A stretch of 64,000 bases of DNA, taken from positions 10,648,303 to 10,712,302 of the forward strand of contig NC_087075.1 in NCBI RefSeq assembly GCF_026151205.1, in the 5' to 3' direction. This DNA comes from Bolinopsis microptera (Eukaryota; Ctenophora; Tentaculata; Lobata; Bolinopsidae). The notes under the pieces were generated by a model, which saw only the letters and a list, made by a program, of their open reading frames with translations, was not told the DNA's origin and searched no databases. This document shows, piece by piece, positions 26,704 through 39,171 of this stretch. The number at the start of each line of letters is the position of its first letter. Positions within the stretch are counted from its first letter, which is position 1. The position numbers and the translations under genes were made by a program.

Positions 26704-27246
26704 TTGAGGGACCACATGCAAAACTGGTATATCTGTTTTTGATAGTTTTGAGATAAATGTATTTTAATGATTTATAAGATTCTATATCATGTGTAAAACA
26801 CACTTCTAAAAAATGGTATATCTGTCTATATACCATTTTTAAAACTAGAATTATTCCGAACTGGTATATCTCACGATATACCATTTTTTCTATACTATTA
26901 ACAATAAAATAATTTGACTGAGAATGGTATATCTGAAGATATACCATTTGGGTTGGCTAAAGTCTATAAAATGTGTATAGATATACCGGTTTTATAGAAG
27001 ATAAGTTTCTTGAAGGTGGTATATCTGCAGATATACCATTTTGTTTTCATGATTGTTAAAAGCTGAAATGGTATATTGTAACGTATACCAGTTTTGGAAA
27101 AATAAAATTTCACTTTTTTTCAAAAATTTCTTCAAAATTGTTCAAAAAAAGTTCCAAAGATGCACCTTTTCACCCTGAAGACTATGTGCTACCTGCGCAA
27201 AATTGGTATATGTTCAGATATACCAGTTTTGCATGTGGTCCCTCAA
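26704..27246. mobile_element. 543-bp TIR element full of small palindromes
   Basis: Perfect TIRs of about 33 bp start TTGAGGGACCACATGCAAAA and run into CTGGTATATCTG. Inside are about seven palindromes of the form TGGTATATCTG-AGATATACCA, built from the inner TIR sequence. It interrupts module C of the flanking array. The uninterrupted copies at about 26020 and 23485 give the empty site. The exact target duplication is blurred by TA-rich flanks. No transposase frame. Confidence 0.8.
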
Positions 27247-27393
27247 TTTTGCTGTTGTCGTTGTTGAAACTGTGATTGAAATGTCGAGATGTGAAAAGCT
27301 GGACACATTTATAGATAAGAGGGGGGGGGGGGGCGGGGAGAGGAGGAACTTTGTATGAAACCTCGTTAAACGTTCAGAACAATTTAATTATGG

Positions 27394-27447
27394 GGTGAGC
27401 GTCGTCGACGCTCAGCTAAGGATTCTGAGTGAATACCTTTTAAATGG
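27394..27447 (+). repeat. 54-bp insertion carrying a GC hairpin
   Basis: Compared with the paralogous site near 26175, this copy has 54 extra bases followed by a second ATGG, a likely 4-bp duplication of ATGG at 27390-27393. The insert holds TGAGCGTC-GTC-GACGCTCA, an 8-bp stem with a 3-nt loop, of the same kind as the hairpin islands at 1.4-3.5 kb and 40.4-41.3 kb. Confidence 0.5.
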
Positions 27448-28597
27448 TAAGATTTTCGTTAATGATTCTTCTGCAATGATTGACAAGACAAGAAATGGCG
27501 GTTAGAACTTCGTTGGATATTACTCCTTCCCTGATTGAATAAAACACATACGGACCACACATTACGAGTTTTTAAATGTTTTTTTTTCAGTGATGACACC
27601 AATCCACATGCGAAAAGTCAGTATAGTAAAATCAAAGGCCGTTAGAAACACGATAGCTGAGAAAATGCGAACGGAATAGAATAAAAAATACGATTTAATG
27701 TTATGCGCACTGCACCTTTACTTCTCGAGGATCACCTGATTTTAAAAATCTCATAAAATCTTGACATATACTTGACAACCCCAGGCTCGTCATTAAACCC
27801 CTACATTAACAGTTAACTCTGTCATTGTATAAGGTCAAATTAGATTCCAGATTCTAGTCAGTGTAGTGGTACTTGCTACTTGTGTTACACTGCACTGGAA
27901 GCTGTAATTGTTAATCTGAAAGTTTAAACTTTTAATGTTTCCTAGTGGCCGGTGATTTAAGAACTGGCGTATTTTCGGTGTATAATTAGGCACTTTGCAC
28001 ACAGTTCGCACTAGTGTATTAGAGACTTGAGGGCGGGTGTAGACATAATATGCTCTCTCTACACTCACACTTTACACACCCAGACCATATATATATGTGT
28101 AGGTTTTGTTATTAGGGTGTTCAGTTCCAACTTTAGTATTTGTGTTTCGCGTGTTTTCGCTCCTGCCGCTTTTTAGTTTGCGTTATAAAGCGTTCGTTTT
28201 TATGTGTAATTTTACTTTTGCACTTCGATACAAGGTGGAAATTCGTTGAAGAGTTTAACAGATTTCTTGTTAATGTTTACTAATCTTGCAATTGGTAGAA
28301 ATTTACCATGATAAAATATCTTAGAAACGAGGAGCATTTTGAAATTCAAAGTCAACGAAAAAAATTCAAAACGGCCATGCCCACATCGCCAAACAGACAA
28401 CAGTAATACTATTTGGTCAAATAGCTGGCACACAATTACAATATCTGCAGCCATTATCATACCAGCGGCAAAATTACCCATCCTGCTATTTGCTAACAAC
28501 ACGTTTCAACAAACAAGATTTTAAATTTAGATTGGAACAAAACCGCGACGGGATAAAAATAACTGAAAACTAAATAGGCAGGTACTGGTGACTTGAT

Positions 28598-28722
28598 GTC
28601 ACGTGGTACGACGCGCGGCATGGAGTTAGGAATATAAGCGTGTAATCACGTGATACTCCACGTGCCACGTGACATTACACGTGCCACGTGATATTACATG
28701 TGCCACGTGATATTACACGTGT
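28598..28722. promoter_or_regulatory. Cluster of eight CACGTG E-boxes
   Basis: Eight CACGTG hexamers lie in about 125 bp, several in a repeated GCCACGTGAYATTACA context. CACGTG is the canonical site of bHLH-ZIP factors such as USF, MYC/MAX and MITF/TFE. Several cores look like copies of a short unit, so tandem duplication contributed. No convincing gene start lies next to it. Confidence 0.4.
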
Positions 28723-29881
28723 TGCTGCTACTGTCTGCACATTTTTCGCACTTGGTTTGCTAGATATGTGTTTTAATTGTCATTTCCTTCTGGCAGCTAA
28801 TCTATTCGTGCAGATAAGTGCAATGATTAGAAATAGGTCAATTAACGAAGGTTGCAAACAATTATATACTTCTGCTTTCTGACGATTATATCTTAACCTG
28901 GGAGGTAATTTTCACGTCACTAATCACACGTGAAGGAAACAATGATATTCACTACAAAATATACATTATCTTTGTAAAATAGACATTTTGAGATCGCCAT
29001 GATCTCATTAGACTATTTCTGTAAAGTGGCACACAACTTGCCAACACTACTGACAGGGTGTGGTTTTATCCACATCCGCGCTACCATCTGACTACCATTA
29101 AAATTGCGCCACTTTTTGTCGACCTGATTAAATTCTACTTATCCATAACAGATTTAAATATTTTTTCTTCAGAAATCAGACTTGATTGAAGCATCTTTAA
29201 AGAGATTAGTATAATACAAAATAGAGATTCTACAGCCACAAATGCTATAGGAGTTATGGCAATACCCGTAGCGACATACTGATTAAGAAACTAAGGGCAC
29301 TTAGCCTAAACCACTACACATCGTATAAACAATGTATGCACTGTGTAATTGTAAAATGTACCTACTTAGTTATGAAAAGTAATCTTATGGATGGTATCGA
29401 GCTCTATAGTCTACAATATAGCCACAATACGGCCATTGTAACCCAAATACTTCCTCATACGGCCTCTAAAATTTAGCCAGTGATAATTATATGGCCTCTG
29501 TTACACGGCCATTAAAGATTAGATTTACCACAGTGATGTACTCGTACGACTGATGACTGTACGCGGTCCGCTAATTACTTAATTACGTTAAGTACTGCAC
29601 ACGAAACAATAAATACCGTACGGTATTAAGATATAAAACGACTCAACTGTAATACGAATGTTGAGAATGGTTTATAGTATATAAGATTAGGTTGCGAGGA
29701 TTTCTCATTACTGCTCAAAACTGTAGTTGATATATTTCCACTATCTTTGATGTAGCTAATAGTGATAAGATCATGCGTATATAACGCAGGAATGGCAGTA
29801 TAATAGATTGAATTTGTTTTGTTCGTTTGTTGCTGCCTCTGGTAGGACGCCATCCAGCTTTAAATACTTTCTACAGAGGAC
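28723..29881. other. No supported feature
   Basis: AT-rich DNA with short unconserved frames on both strands. Repeated ATGGCC and ATACGGCC motifs near 29420-29510 are too short to call. Confidence 0.4.
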
Positions 29882-29933
29882 GATCTTTTTACTTTATTTT
29901 TGTTGTATAAAACAAAAATAAAGTAAAAAGATC
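29882..29933. repeat. Perfect 23-bp stem-loop
   Basis: GATCTTTTTACTTTATTTTT plus GTT is separated by GTATAA from its exact reverse complement. It could form a hairpin RNA or be a tiny foldback element. The palindrome contains AATAAA on both strands. Confidence 0.75.
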
Positions 29934-32139
29934 TTTCACCTATAGAGTGTACAACTGTACAAATACACTCTGTATTATCTGTTTTGGGGTTTCAAATAAA
30001 AGGTACAGTTGACAGATGATGCTTCAGCAAGGAGTAGGAACTGTCTCTTTAGGCACAAACAACATAATATGACCACTGGGTAAATATGAATTCTTCTCGC
30101 TGGCCCTTACCTAGGAATCTGTCCCTTTATACCTGAGAATTTGTTACTTCAAGCCAACCCCTCGGTCTCGGTAAGCAATTCTCGGTAAGTAAAGCCATGT
30201 TAAACTTCCTCCTGGACAATAGAACGCCAGAAATTTGTCCAATTAAATGATACCTACCTATACATAAAAGGCCAAATTACGGGAAATTTGCACATTCCTG
30301 AACAATTTTATGAGATTTTAAGTCGGATATTTCTAAAGAACTAACTCTCCGCAATTTAAGTGATTTGCAGATAGAGCTTATCAAAAGTGCAAACTTTCAA
30401 ATGTTTAAAATGTGTCACTCCCAAGTAAAGGTCAACAAGCATAGAAAAAAATTAGGAATAAAATATTTGGTTGGTTATCAACTTCAAGTACTAATGTCAA
30501 TTTGATTTCAGCTGAATAAGCTGCTGTAAATAGAATTTATAACTAATCAAATGTTACAGACAAAATTCCGCTTGTTACAGTCAATTGGTTGAACTGGAGG
30601 AAATATTAATAACTCATTACGTCACCCTAGCAAAGCAGTCTAACACACACACGCACACTCCTTTTGCAGCGTGATGTAAAATCTATTAAGAAACAGGGCA
30701 GAAAATCAGTAAAAGTAGCAACCAATTACCGCTCGATTACCGCAACTAATAAGGTAATTACAGACACTAATGTAGTAATTATAGCAAGCCACATTCAGAG
30801 ACAGTGTGCGTACGTTACCGTATATTAAAACGAAACACTTTTATAAATATACCATATCCAGGAAATTGTTTGACAGTGACTCAGTGAGCTAATACTGTAT
30901 AAGCAAGCTGTTAAACTACAGTCTACATGTACTACACTTATATAGTGTACACTTCAGTTCTTTGTGTTTTTGTGATAGCAGTTCGAGGTTCTGGTCGTCA
31001 AGATTCGTGTACTCAGAAATGGTACACGCATGCACTCTAGTTCGACATTTACCTTAGCTCGTTACGTACTGAATTCCGACAAGACAACTTCGACTGTCGA
31101 ACTACGGTACGCTATACCTGGACTCTAGTTCGACACGAATTTGAACGAAATCAACCAATACAAAGCATCGATGGTTGGTATTTTTATAGCATTGATTATA
31201 CCATGAAACTTTCCGTTCGTCAGCCTATTTTGAGTGTTTAACTTGTGCGATGTAATATAATAAAGGTTATGATATTTATTAAAATCCAGCACCGAACAAA
31301 TTGATGAACAAAAGCCATGAAATTAACTTCATTGATTCCAATTGTGTATTTTTTTATACCGTACAGATTCTACCTTATCGGACCTAATTTGGACGAACTT
31401 GCCCTGTGAGACTTATTTCTGGTGAAATTAACATCTGTTGTTGCACGCAGCTCTATCAATCATATTGTAATCGTTTCAAACAGTTTTTGGCGTGTTAAAA
31501 TTCATCATGTATCGAGTAGTCTGGTCAACAAAGCTGAACAGCTCATTCCGACCTAAAAATAACATTATTTAAAACAATTCATCATCAAGCTAGGCAGATC
31601 GTAACAATAAAGCGGCAACTCACTGTATAATAGTCGGCGTGTTAATCGCTTATAAGTTTAGCAACAATTAAAATTAAAACCGTCTGAGATACGTTCAGAT
31701 GTACATAAACTAAATAGTCTTCTCTATAGTATATAGTAAATGCCAGATTTATTTAGTAATTAAGTTCGCATGCATTGATTAATAATGTGTCAGGCCTTTC
31801 CAATCAGTGATGTTCAGCTTTACATTAAGAGCTATTAAGGCTTTTATATTGGCATTTGGCTACCGTTAATATTAGGACGCAATGAAACACCGGATTACAA
31901 GGTATATATCATGCATGGTAACTGTTAAGCGGAGAAGATTAGGATCGACCATTTTAAAATCTTCCTTTAAAATATAGCTAAACCGCCGTTACTGTTTAAC
32001 TTTATTTAAACTTGCCATTCTTTTTGATATCTCGCTCCTTATATATTAGTCAGTGACAGTATAGTCAACAACATCGGATATATTCTGGTCATTCGTTCAA
32101 ATTGATCCACCGCTTAAGCTGCACATGAGCAGCTGAACG
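29934..32139. other. No supported feature
   Basis: AT-rich, with no repeat, exon or conserved motif that I could support on either strand. Confidence 0.4.
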
Positions 32140-32292
32140 ATGAAGCCCGACGAAAACGATCGTAAGGACGATTACAAGCCCTGGAGATATTTGTCAAGGA
32201 AGTCTCAGTTTCAGGCCAGACTGCTGACTGTTAGTAAAAATCGAATGGTTGGAATCGAAATAGAACAAACTTCTAACGGAGCGGAGTACTGA
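32140..32292 (+). CDS. Candidate 50-residue ORF or first exon
   Basis: The frame starts MKPDENDRKDDYKPWRYLSR and ends in TGA at 32290-32292. The composition is hydrophilic and charged, and codon use looks more gene-like than its surroundings. GT sites near 32230-32236 could end a first exon. No signal peptide, known domain or further exon was recognised. Confidence 0.25.
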   Translation: MKPDENDRKDDYKPWRYLSRKSQFQARLLTVSKNRMVGIEIEQTSNGAEY

Positions 32293-32467
32293 ATAGGCAA
32301 ATTATATCTGAAGATTATTTAAACTGATCAATTCTCAACGCAATGTCCGGGACAAGTTGTCCCGAAGCTTGGCATCGGCCAGGAAAACTGTATGTACCAA
32401 AACCTGCAACGAAAATAAACAACTTACTCTAACCAGTTTAGCACAGTGACTGGTGAATGAGCGTGTA

Positions 32468-32520
32468 ACACGTGAGCGCGCGTTTCGTCACGTGACGTCA
32501 CTTTTCGTCACGTGACAAGT
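32468..32520. promoter_or_regulatory. E-box and CRE-like cluster
   Basis: Three CACGTG sites, one overlapping a CRE-type TGACGTCA, lie within about 50 bp. The CACGTGACGTCA fusion is the same motif repeated in the kinase-gene introns at 50-52 kb. No gene start is evident beside it. Confidence 0.35.
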
Positions 32521-35066
32521 ACCCGCCAATCAGACATTGGATCGGCGGTAACGTGGGACGAAGTACTGCGTGTTTAATCTACACTCATAATTTTCTCCGT
32601 CGTTTGAAAATGAATGTACATTTGAGTGTATCCGCTTGTGAATACTGCTCGGTGTTTTACAGAAATTGGACATGGTTGTTCGATATGTTTTATATTTTGC
32701 TGCTCTTCGGTCGCACACGTAATGTCAATTAGTCTGTTGAATTTTGAAATTCAAGTAATTGCCAGTTTTTATTTATAGATCAGTTTGATTTTCGATGAGG
32801 CCAACTTTTAGAGTACCCACCTTTTCAGTTGACTGTTACCACACTTCTAAACTATACAAGCAGGTCAAGTTCACGGCTCGTTAGCTCACTATAATATCAA
32901 TAAAACAAAGATAAGTTGATTGTTGATGTTCCAAGCTGTGTGTAAACACGCTGTTTGCATACCGCTCTAAGGGGATTGTGTAGATGCCAAACATACCGGA
33001 AATTCCATTGAAACTGATCGATCACACAGAGAACAAAGAAGTAGAACGAAGGTCCCGCTGCAATAGATCAACAATAGATGGTTAATTATATAAACTGGCA
33101 ATGAAATTAGTCTCATTTCACAACTTATAGAGCAACGCACTAATTCGACACACGCAATAAAAGTTAAACAATATTATCCAGACTGGCTTATACATTTCTA
33201 TTGACATAACATATCGTTGAGTTGGCATTCGTTTATTAGGTAATATCTCGTTGTCATTTTATGATTTATCCATTTATCGATTTATAGTTATATCTTATAC
33301 CGATAAGATCATTTCCATCCGCCGTTTTTATTTCTTAACGATCGTTAGGAATACGATTGTCTAAAGTAAGCATGCAGTGATTGTTGTGTCAGCTGACTTA
33401 CATTTTGATAAGTATAAAGTTAAACTGTTACCCACAAACTTGATATCATATAAAGAAAATGTTTATAAACAGAAATATTCGATTAATTCATTAAACTTTT
33501 ACGAAATGTTGAGTAACATTCTACCTATCATACACTTACTTAGATTACGCTACTGAAATGCAGGAGTCAACACACATTTAGAAGATTAAATAACAAATAA
33601 AAGGGGCTGTGGACCGAAGATGTTAGGCTAGATTTTGGGAAGGGTATGTTTGTTTCATAAAATGGCATTCACCAGTTTCTCTCAATTGGCAAATTATCAC
33701 GAATGACATGTTCAGCTCCATTGGAATGTAAAAAACCTATTATCTCTTGACTACGGCCGCTAGACGTATCCTAACATAACATGTTAACTGCATCATTGCA
33801 ACTCTTAAGCTCTCAGTCCAGTTATAGAATATATAAGACATTCCTCCGAGGAATGCGAACTAATTTACGGAACGCTAATTGGTCTAAAGCTTCCCAGATC
33901 ACCGATCAATAGTCTGATATTTCACTCCCGTTACAGATCCCTATTTCCTACATATAGCTGCGCTAGCTCTTTGTTGTAAATTATATCCTTGTTATCGTAA
34001 TTGGCGATGTTTCTTTCGTGATGAGAGCGCTGAAATCGGTTTTTACCTGTTCCTTGATCTTTTCACTTGTTTTTCATAAATTCGATAACAATTTCCTCGC
34101 ACATAATATATTAAAGTCATTATTGTAACGGTATGTTAGAACCAGACAGAAACAAAGTGTGAAGGGCCTGAAAGTTTAAAATATAATGTAGATCAGTATG
34201 TATGTGAAAACTCATCTTTCACTCGCTAGTTATTTTCCAAAGTATAAATTGAGCGCAGAAAGCTATCGTTTTCAATCAGCCAGAACTAAGATGTAATTCC
34301 ACAGATCTATTAATAGAACAGCAGGCCGCTTCAACTGTTATCATAATGCACTATTTGCACCTCCTGTATTGTTACATGTACTAGTAGAAGGCGGATGTTT
34401 CTTTTTCACGCTACTTCAAACACACCCTTTTTAACACGTTGTTTCAAGTTGCTTTGCTTTGTGTTATATTAGCCAAGGGAAAAAGGGGCGTTTTGATAGT
34501 TATAATGGGCATTTTCCTCCCCTAAAAATTCTTCAGAAGTAGTGCAAAACTATTTAAAGGTGTTGAATGTTATGAAACAGCACTTAAAGCCCCCTCCCGG
34601 ATTGCAACATTGCCATGTTACGAAAATAATCGCCGAGCTAACAAAATATGCGCCATTCTTAGTAGCAAAATATTCGCCATGTTATAGCAAAATATTCGCC
34701 ATGTTATCATTTATTTGCAATGCTGCGCGCGATGATGCAAATATTTCATAAAGAGGCAAATATTGTGGTTTGAAAAATTTGCCTTCTTAGCAAAATATCC
34801 GCCAAACGCTCAAATGCGCGTAGCAAAATATTCGCCATGTTGTGAATAATTTGCATAACATTTAAAGTTTAAATTTATTTTCTGATCTAGAGCTCGAAAC
34901 TAATCAAAAATATTTATTTAGTTATTTATTTACCTTCATGACTGTTCCTAGCCAAAAATTGCACACTTCCTTATCCCTCGAACGTCATGTTTTATGACTG
35001 AAATCAACATTTCGATCCGGCATTTCATGTTAATTTGTTATGGCTAAAGGGGATTAAATTTAGTCG
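32521..35066. other. Mostly featureless; short dispersed repeat at 34650-34845
   Basis: No gene is supported. Between about 34650 and 34845 the phrase AGCAAAATATTCGCCATGTT occurs three to four times with variants, spaced irregularly. The rest is AT-rich with short random frames. Confidence 0.4.
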
Positions 35067-35074
35067 ATGAGTTG

Positions 35075-36740
35075 CAAGGACAAAAGAAAATCGCGATTAT
35101 TTAGACCAAAAATCGCGGCGCCGCGACAATCCAAACTAAGAATAATCGCGGCGAATTTGCGGCGAAAGATAATGTATTTGCAGAGCTAAATTAGATGTCC
35201 TAATCACACTGAAGTAGCAAAAAAACGAATCCCTCATCGGACTACTGTGATATACTAATCTTACGGCTGGATATTGAAAATGCAGAGGAGTAATAATAAT
35301 ATTATTGTATTGTGCGAGTTAAATTAAAAGTATTGTACCCAGACTTCTACAGGCTAGAAATCTTGGAACAGTAAACAAAATATTGATTTGATTCAGAGAA
35401 ATAAACTCGCTGTTCCATTTTGACACGGTAGGTACTACTCTATCGTAGATTTGGTTCATAATGCAGCATCATGATGAGGAGATACAGTTATTATCTCAAT
35501 TCTCATAGTCACGTGATAGTAGCTGCCAGAGTGACGGGGTCGGGACTCGGGAGAGGCTTATTAGTGAGATAAAAGTCAGATTATATTCGACTATCCTATG
35601 TGATCTGATAACAATATTTTGTTGAGTAGACTAAGAAAAACCATGATTTAACTAGTGGTGAAGCTAGCGAAGAGAGTGATTTAAACAGAATCGCAAAAAT
35701 ACCCCGAATGATGCGATATTTTAAAAACCAAGGGAGGGAGGGAGGCCAGGCAGGGAGGGAGAAAGTTTCCGGTAATAGAACCACCATGATTTATAAATCA
35801 GTGAGCTTGTGGAAAATTAAAATCAGATCATAGATAACACAATCATTTATAATCATATCTCAATTAAGGACAAAAGAAAATCATGATTATTTAGGCCAAA
35901 AATCTACTGATCAACTTTATGTCTATTGGTCAAATGAATGTCTAGTAGTAATGGTCATGTTTATTGTTTATGTCTAGTGGTCAAGATTTAGGGAAGTTCT
36001 TGGCTAACAAGTGACAAGGTTACGTCAGTAGCTTAGATGAGAAGTCGTATTTCAAAAACAATTGTTTGGTTTTTTGGACAGTACTTTTCAATAAAAATTT
36101 AAAATTACGTATGACACCGTCGAATTGAAAAGTGCGACTAGTCCGTACTTTTCATTTTAGGTCAGCAGGCGAGTGGGTTAAGAAATGCTGACGGTTGTCC
36201 ACGGTTCATGCTACCCTGATCATTATGAGCCGAAGTACATATTAATTTCGGTTTTCTAAAGTTCGTTCCTAGTACAAACTCCTCGATGTACAATTTTGGA
36301 CTCGAGACTTCCTCCTTGTAATACTATCCCGGAAGGCAGGCCTCCTTTTGCACTACGAGCTCGGAAGCGGGAGCTCTGCCTTCAGAGGTACGTATCGAGA
36401 ATGACTCTGACCAAAGATTTTTGTAAAGTCAAAATCTTTTCAAAGTTTTTCTGGAAACTAATTTTGTTCACGTTTCATGCTACTCGGATATCCGGCCGGA
36501 ACCGGATTCAGCCGCGTGAATATCCGGTCGGTTCCTAGTCCGTATAGTACCTACATTCGAAAATCGGAAGGCTGTGATTGGTTCCATATACTACTTATAA
36601 AGAACGTACTAATATTAGGCCCTCAGATTTAGGATAAAGGAAAATGCGATTTTTCTCGGAGAGCTAAAAAAATCGCGATTTGTCGCGGAGATTGGGGAAA
36701 ATCGCGATTCCGCACATGCCGCGATTACCTTTTGTCCTTG
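35075..36740. mobile_element. Non-autonomous hAT-like DNA transposon
   Basis: TIRs are CAAGGACAAAAG at 35075 and CTTTTGTCCTTG at 36740. An 8-bp direct duplication ATGAGTTG flanks both ends (35067-35074 and 36741-36748). An 8-bp target duplication with TIRs starting CA is the hallmark of the hAT superfamily. Subterminal AATCGCGATT-type motifs repeat at both ends, as hAT transposase sites do. A second, diverged copy of the left end lies inside at about 35870. No transposase frame is visible. Confidence 0.8.
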
Positions 36741-37064
36741 ATGAGTTGTGTGGCAGACAAGATTCTTTGAGATTCATTCTGTGAACATTATATGAAGCTG
36801 ACTAGGTTTTTTCTATATAAAGGTTTTTTCTATGTATTATAATCATGGTGTCCTTTTAACAATAGGACATCATAATATGATATGTATATAACGGATAACC
36901 TCGCAACCTGCATTTCACTTTTGGTAACCGTAGGACCAAAGGATATTTAAAGACAAATATTTGTACTAATTTTAATTTGATACTAATTCTAATTTCAATT
37001 CTAATTTGCAATTCCACGTGACTTAAAATTATTCGAAACAAATATAACGTTGTGCGACTGCTTA

Positions 37065-37109
37065 GGGGTCGTTCACATATTACGTAATCAAATTTGAACA
37101 AATTTGTTA

Positions 37110-37142
<33 letters not shown>

Positions 37143-37330
37143 AATCAACCGTAATCAGTTTTACCATTTATACGTCATAACTATTGTGTTAATATTTCAC
37201 TAACGTTGTCATTTAGAAACCCCCTCCCTCCCCAGTCCCCGGCCTCAGCAATTACGTAATCTGTGAACTGTGAACTGTGAACTGTGAACTGTGAACTGTG
37301 AACTGTGAACTGCGAACTGTGAACCACCCC
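37065..37330. mobile_element. Harbinger-like MITE
   Basis: The left end is GGGGTCGTTCACATATTACG; the right end is the diverged inverse ...GTGAACCACCCC. TTA flanks both sides (37062-37064 and 37331-37333), a 3-bp target duplication typical of PIF/Harbinger. It contains a poly-C run of about 35 bp (from about 37103) and, at 37255-37325, about nine copies of a CTGTGAA heptamer derived from the right TIR. It is homologous to the outer element at 46977-47746. Confidence 0.75.
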
Positions 37331-37429
37331 TTAGAAGAAAAACTGCCCACCTAAATTATGTAGAAAAGAAATTGTCCCACTATATTATTAAAACTGAAAC
37401 GCATTATCCAGCAAAGAATTTTACCGACA

Positions 37430-39171
37430 ATGTTGAGATCCTGTGCCATTCTCCTCCTCCTTGTCTCTGTCTCCACCGCCCTGACCTGCTACAAATGTGC
37501 GGTATTTAACATGACAGTAATGACAGAGGAGCAGGCCGGTCAGATGACCGGAGCTCTAGTTCTGCTAGGTTAGTTTTTAAATTTATTAGTGTTTAAAAGT
37601 TGTCAGTTTATTAGTTGGTTAGTTTATTAGTTGGTTGGTTTTTTAGTTTGTTAAATTATTAGTATTTGTAAGTAGGTCATTACGCTTAATAAATGTGTTA
37701 CATAATAGTAATTCTGTTTGGTAGAAGATTATCTGATGACTTGAAACATTTGGTTCTGACGAAAATCCAATATTATTATAACGTGACTCCAAATTTGGGC
37801 GGACCATTAACCTGCTAGTTCTCTAACTCATTACAGCTATTAGTATTAGAGACCAATTTCAGGGCACTGTAATCATCTAAGTAAGCACGAAGGTGTTAGA
37901 TTGCCTGGTGTTTAATTGGCCCATTAGGGTAGTCTAAACTCTGATTTCCTTACAATTGCTGTACCAATTAGTTCCAAATCACCGTCCTCAAGTAGCCGAA
38001 AAGATCTGTTTGTCTAATTTGCATAAACTGTAACGTATCAAATCGTTTAGCAACCGCCTGTAAAGGAATGCAGACATTTGACCCGGTCCCCCAAAGCGTG
38101 AATTAACTGAGGAGGATGTGACAATAACAACTTGTCTCAATTTAACAACTTATATCGATAACAACCTGTCCCAATATCTTGTCTCAATAACAACTTGTCT
38201 CAATTTAACAACTTGTCTCAATAACAACTTGTCTCAATAACAACTTGTCTCAATTTAACAACTTATATCGATAACAACCTGTCCCAATATCTTGTCTCAA
38301 TAACAACTTGTCTCAATAACAACTTGTCACAATAACAACTTGTCTCAATAACAACTTGTCTCAATTACAACTTGTATTAATAACAACTTATCTTTGATCA
38401 GGTGCGCCGAAGTGTACCATAATTGAGGAGGATGTTACTCAGCAATGTGAAGCTAATCAGGACCAATGTCAAAAGATATCTGTAAGGTATACTAAAATCT
38501 TTGTTGTAAGCAGTTTCAATTCAAGTTACCTGTTTCTGGTAACTTACATTCTCAAGTTACCATGCTTTGTGGTAACAGGTAGATTCTTATTAGCTTCCTG
38601 TGTTTGATATCTGCTCTATAAATACAGCTGTAAATAACCATTTTTGGTAACCTTAATTTAATTCTTTAAAGCTAACGTTCTGTTTATCACAGTTCTAAGC
38701 TCGGAGGAGATGAAGCCCATGATGGTTATCTCCTACAGTGTGGCCAGTCTTCATCAATCGAAAGTTTATGTCCAACTTATACGGGAATGGCTAGTAAGTG
38801 ACAAAAGTTGATAGTCTTATAAATAACTAGCTTGTTGTTCTTTATCTCCTTTCTATTTCTAATAAATGGGAAAACAACAAAACGATCACTTTTTAGCAGC
38901 TTGATAAACCGAAATTCGTAGCTAATAGCAATTCCCAACATTTACACACAGTATTTATTTCACATGTCACATGACCATCGGTTTAACAAGAATTATGAGC
39001 TAACTAACGAAGATATCCTCAGAACTGGCAGGATTTATTATTGATGGCTGTTCATCTGAAGGGTGTGACTCCAGCAAGTGCTACGATCCAACCAGCGGAG
39101 CTACATTTTCTAACCACAATCTGTACATTCTGATCGCTTCTCTTGCTACTTTCATTTTAGCATCTCTGTAA
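37430..39171 (+). CDS. Ly6/uPAR-type GPI-anchored protein, copy A
   Basis: Probable small cell-surface three-finger-fold protein; function unknown. Four exons: 37430-37568, 38402-38486, 38693-38793 and 39023-39171, all GT-AG and phase-consistent, giving 157 residues. Residues 1 to about 19 are a signal peptide (MLRSCAILLLLVSVSTAL). Ten cysteines follow, beginning TCYKC and ending CSSEGCDSSKC, close to the Ly6/uPAR pattern. The last 20 or so residues (LYILIASLATFILASL) are hydrophobic and end the protein, as in GPI-anchor signals. The start is the first ATG and is conserved, with its upstream sequence, in copy B about 6.6 kb away. AATAAA lies at 39404-39409. Confidence 0.75.
38110..38400 (+). 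repeat. 15-16-bp minisatellite in the Ly6 copy A intron
   Basis: About 16 copies of AATAACAACTTGTCTC with variants, including a higher-order duplication of about 115 bp. It runs to just before the 3' splice site of exon 2. Copy B keeps only one or two units, so the array expanded after the duplication. Confidence 0.8.

Larger units (their letters stand above)
23018..27560 (+). repeat. Degenerate segmental array of about 0.6-kb modules
   Basis: Module A (AAATAAAAATACTTGTCAAG...) occurs at 23020 and 23640. A module with GAGGTGATTATGACCAGATT occurs at about 23098, 25685 and 26365. Module C (AAATGTCGAGATGTGAAAAG, then a poly-G run and AGAGGAGGAACTTTGTATG) occurs at 23457-23630, 26005-26177 and 26672-27395 (split). 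Module D (TTCTGCAATGATT...AATGGCGGTTAGAAC) occurs at about 26180-26295 and 27450-27560. Short tandem repeats of GTGACAAA sit at 24832-24890. No coding potential is conserved between copies. Confidence 0.7.
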
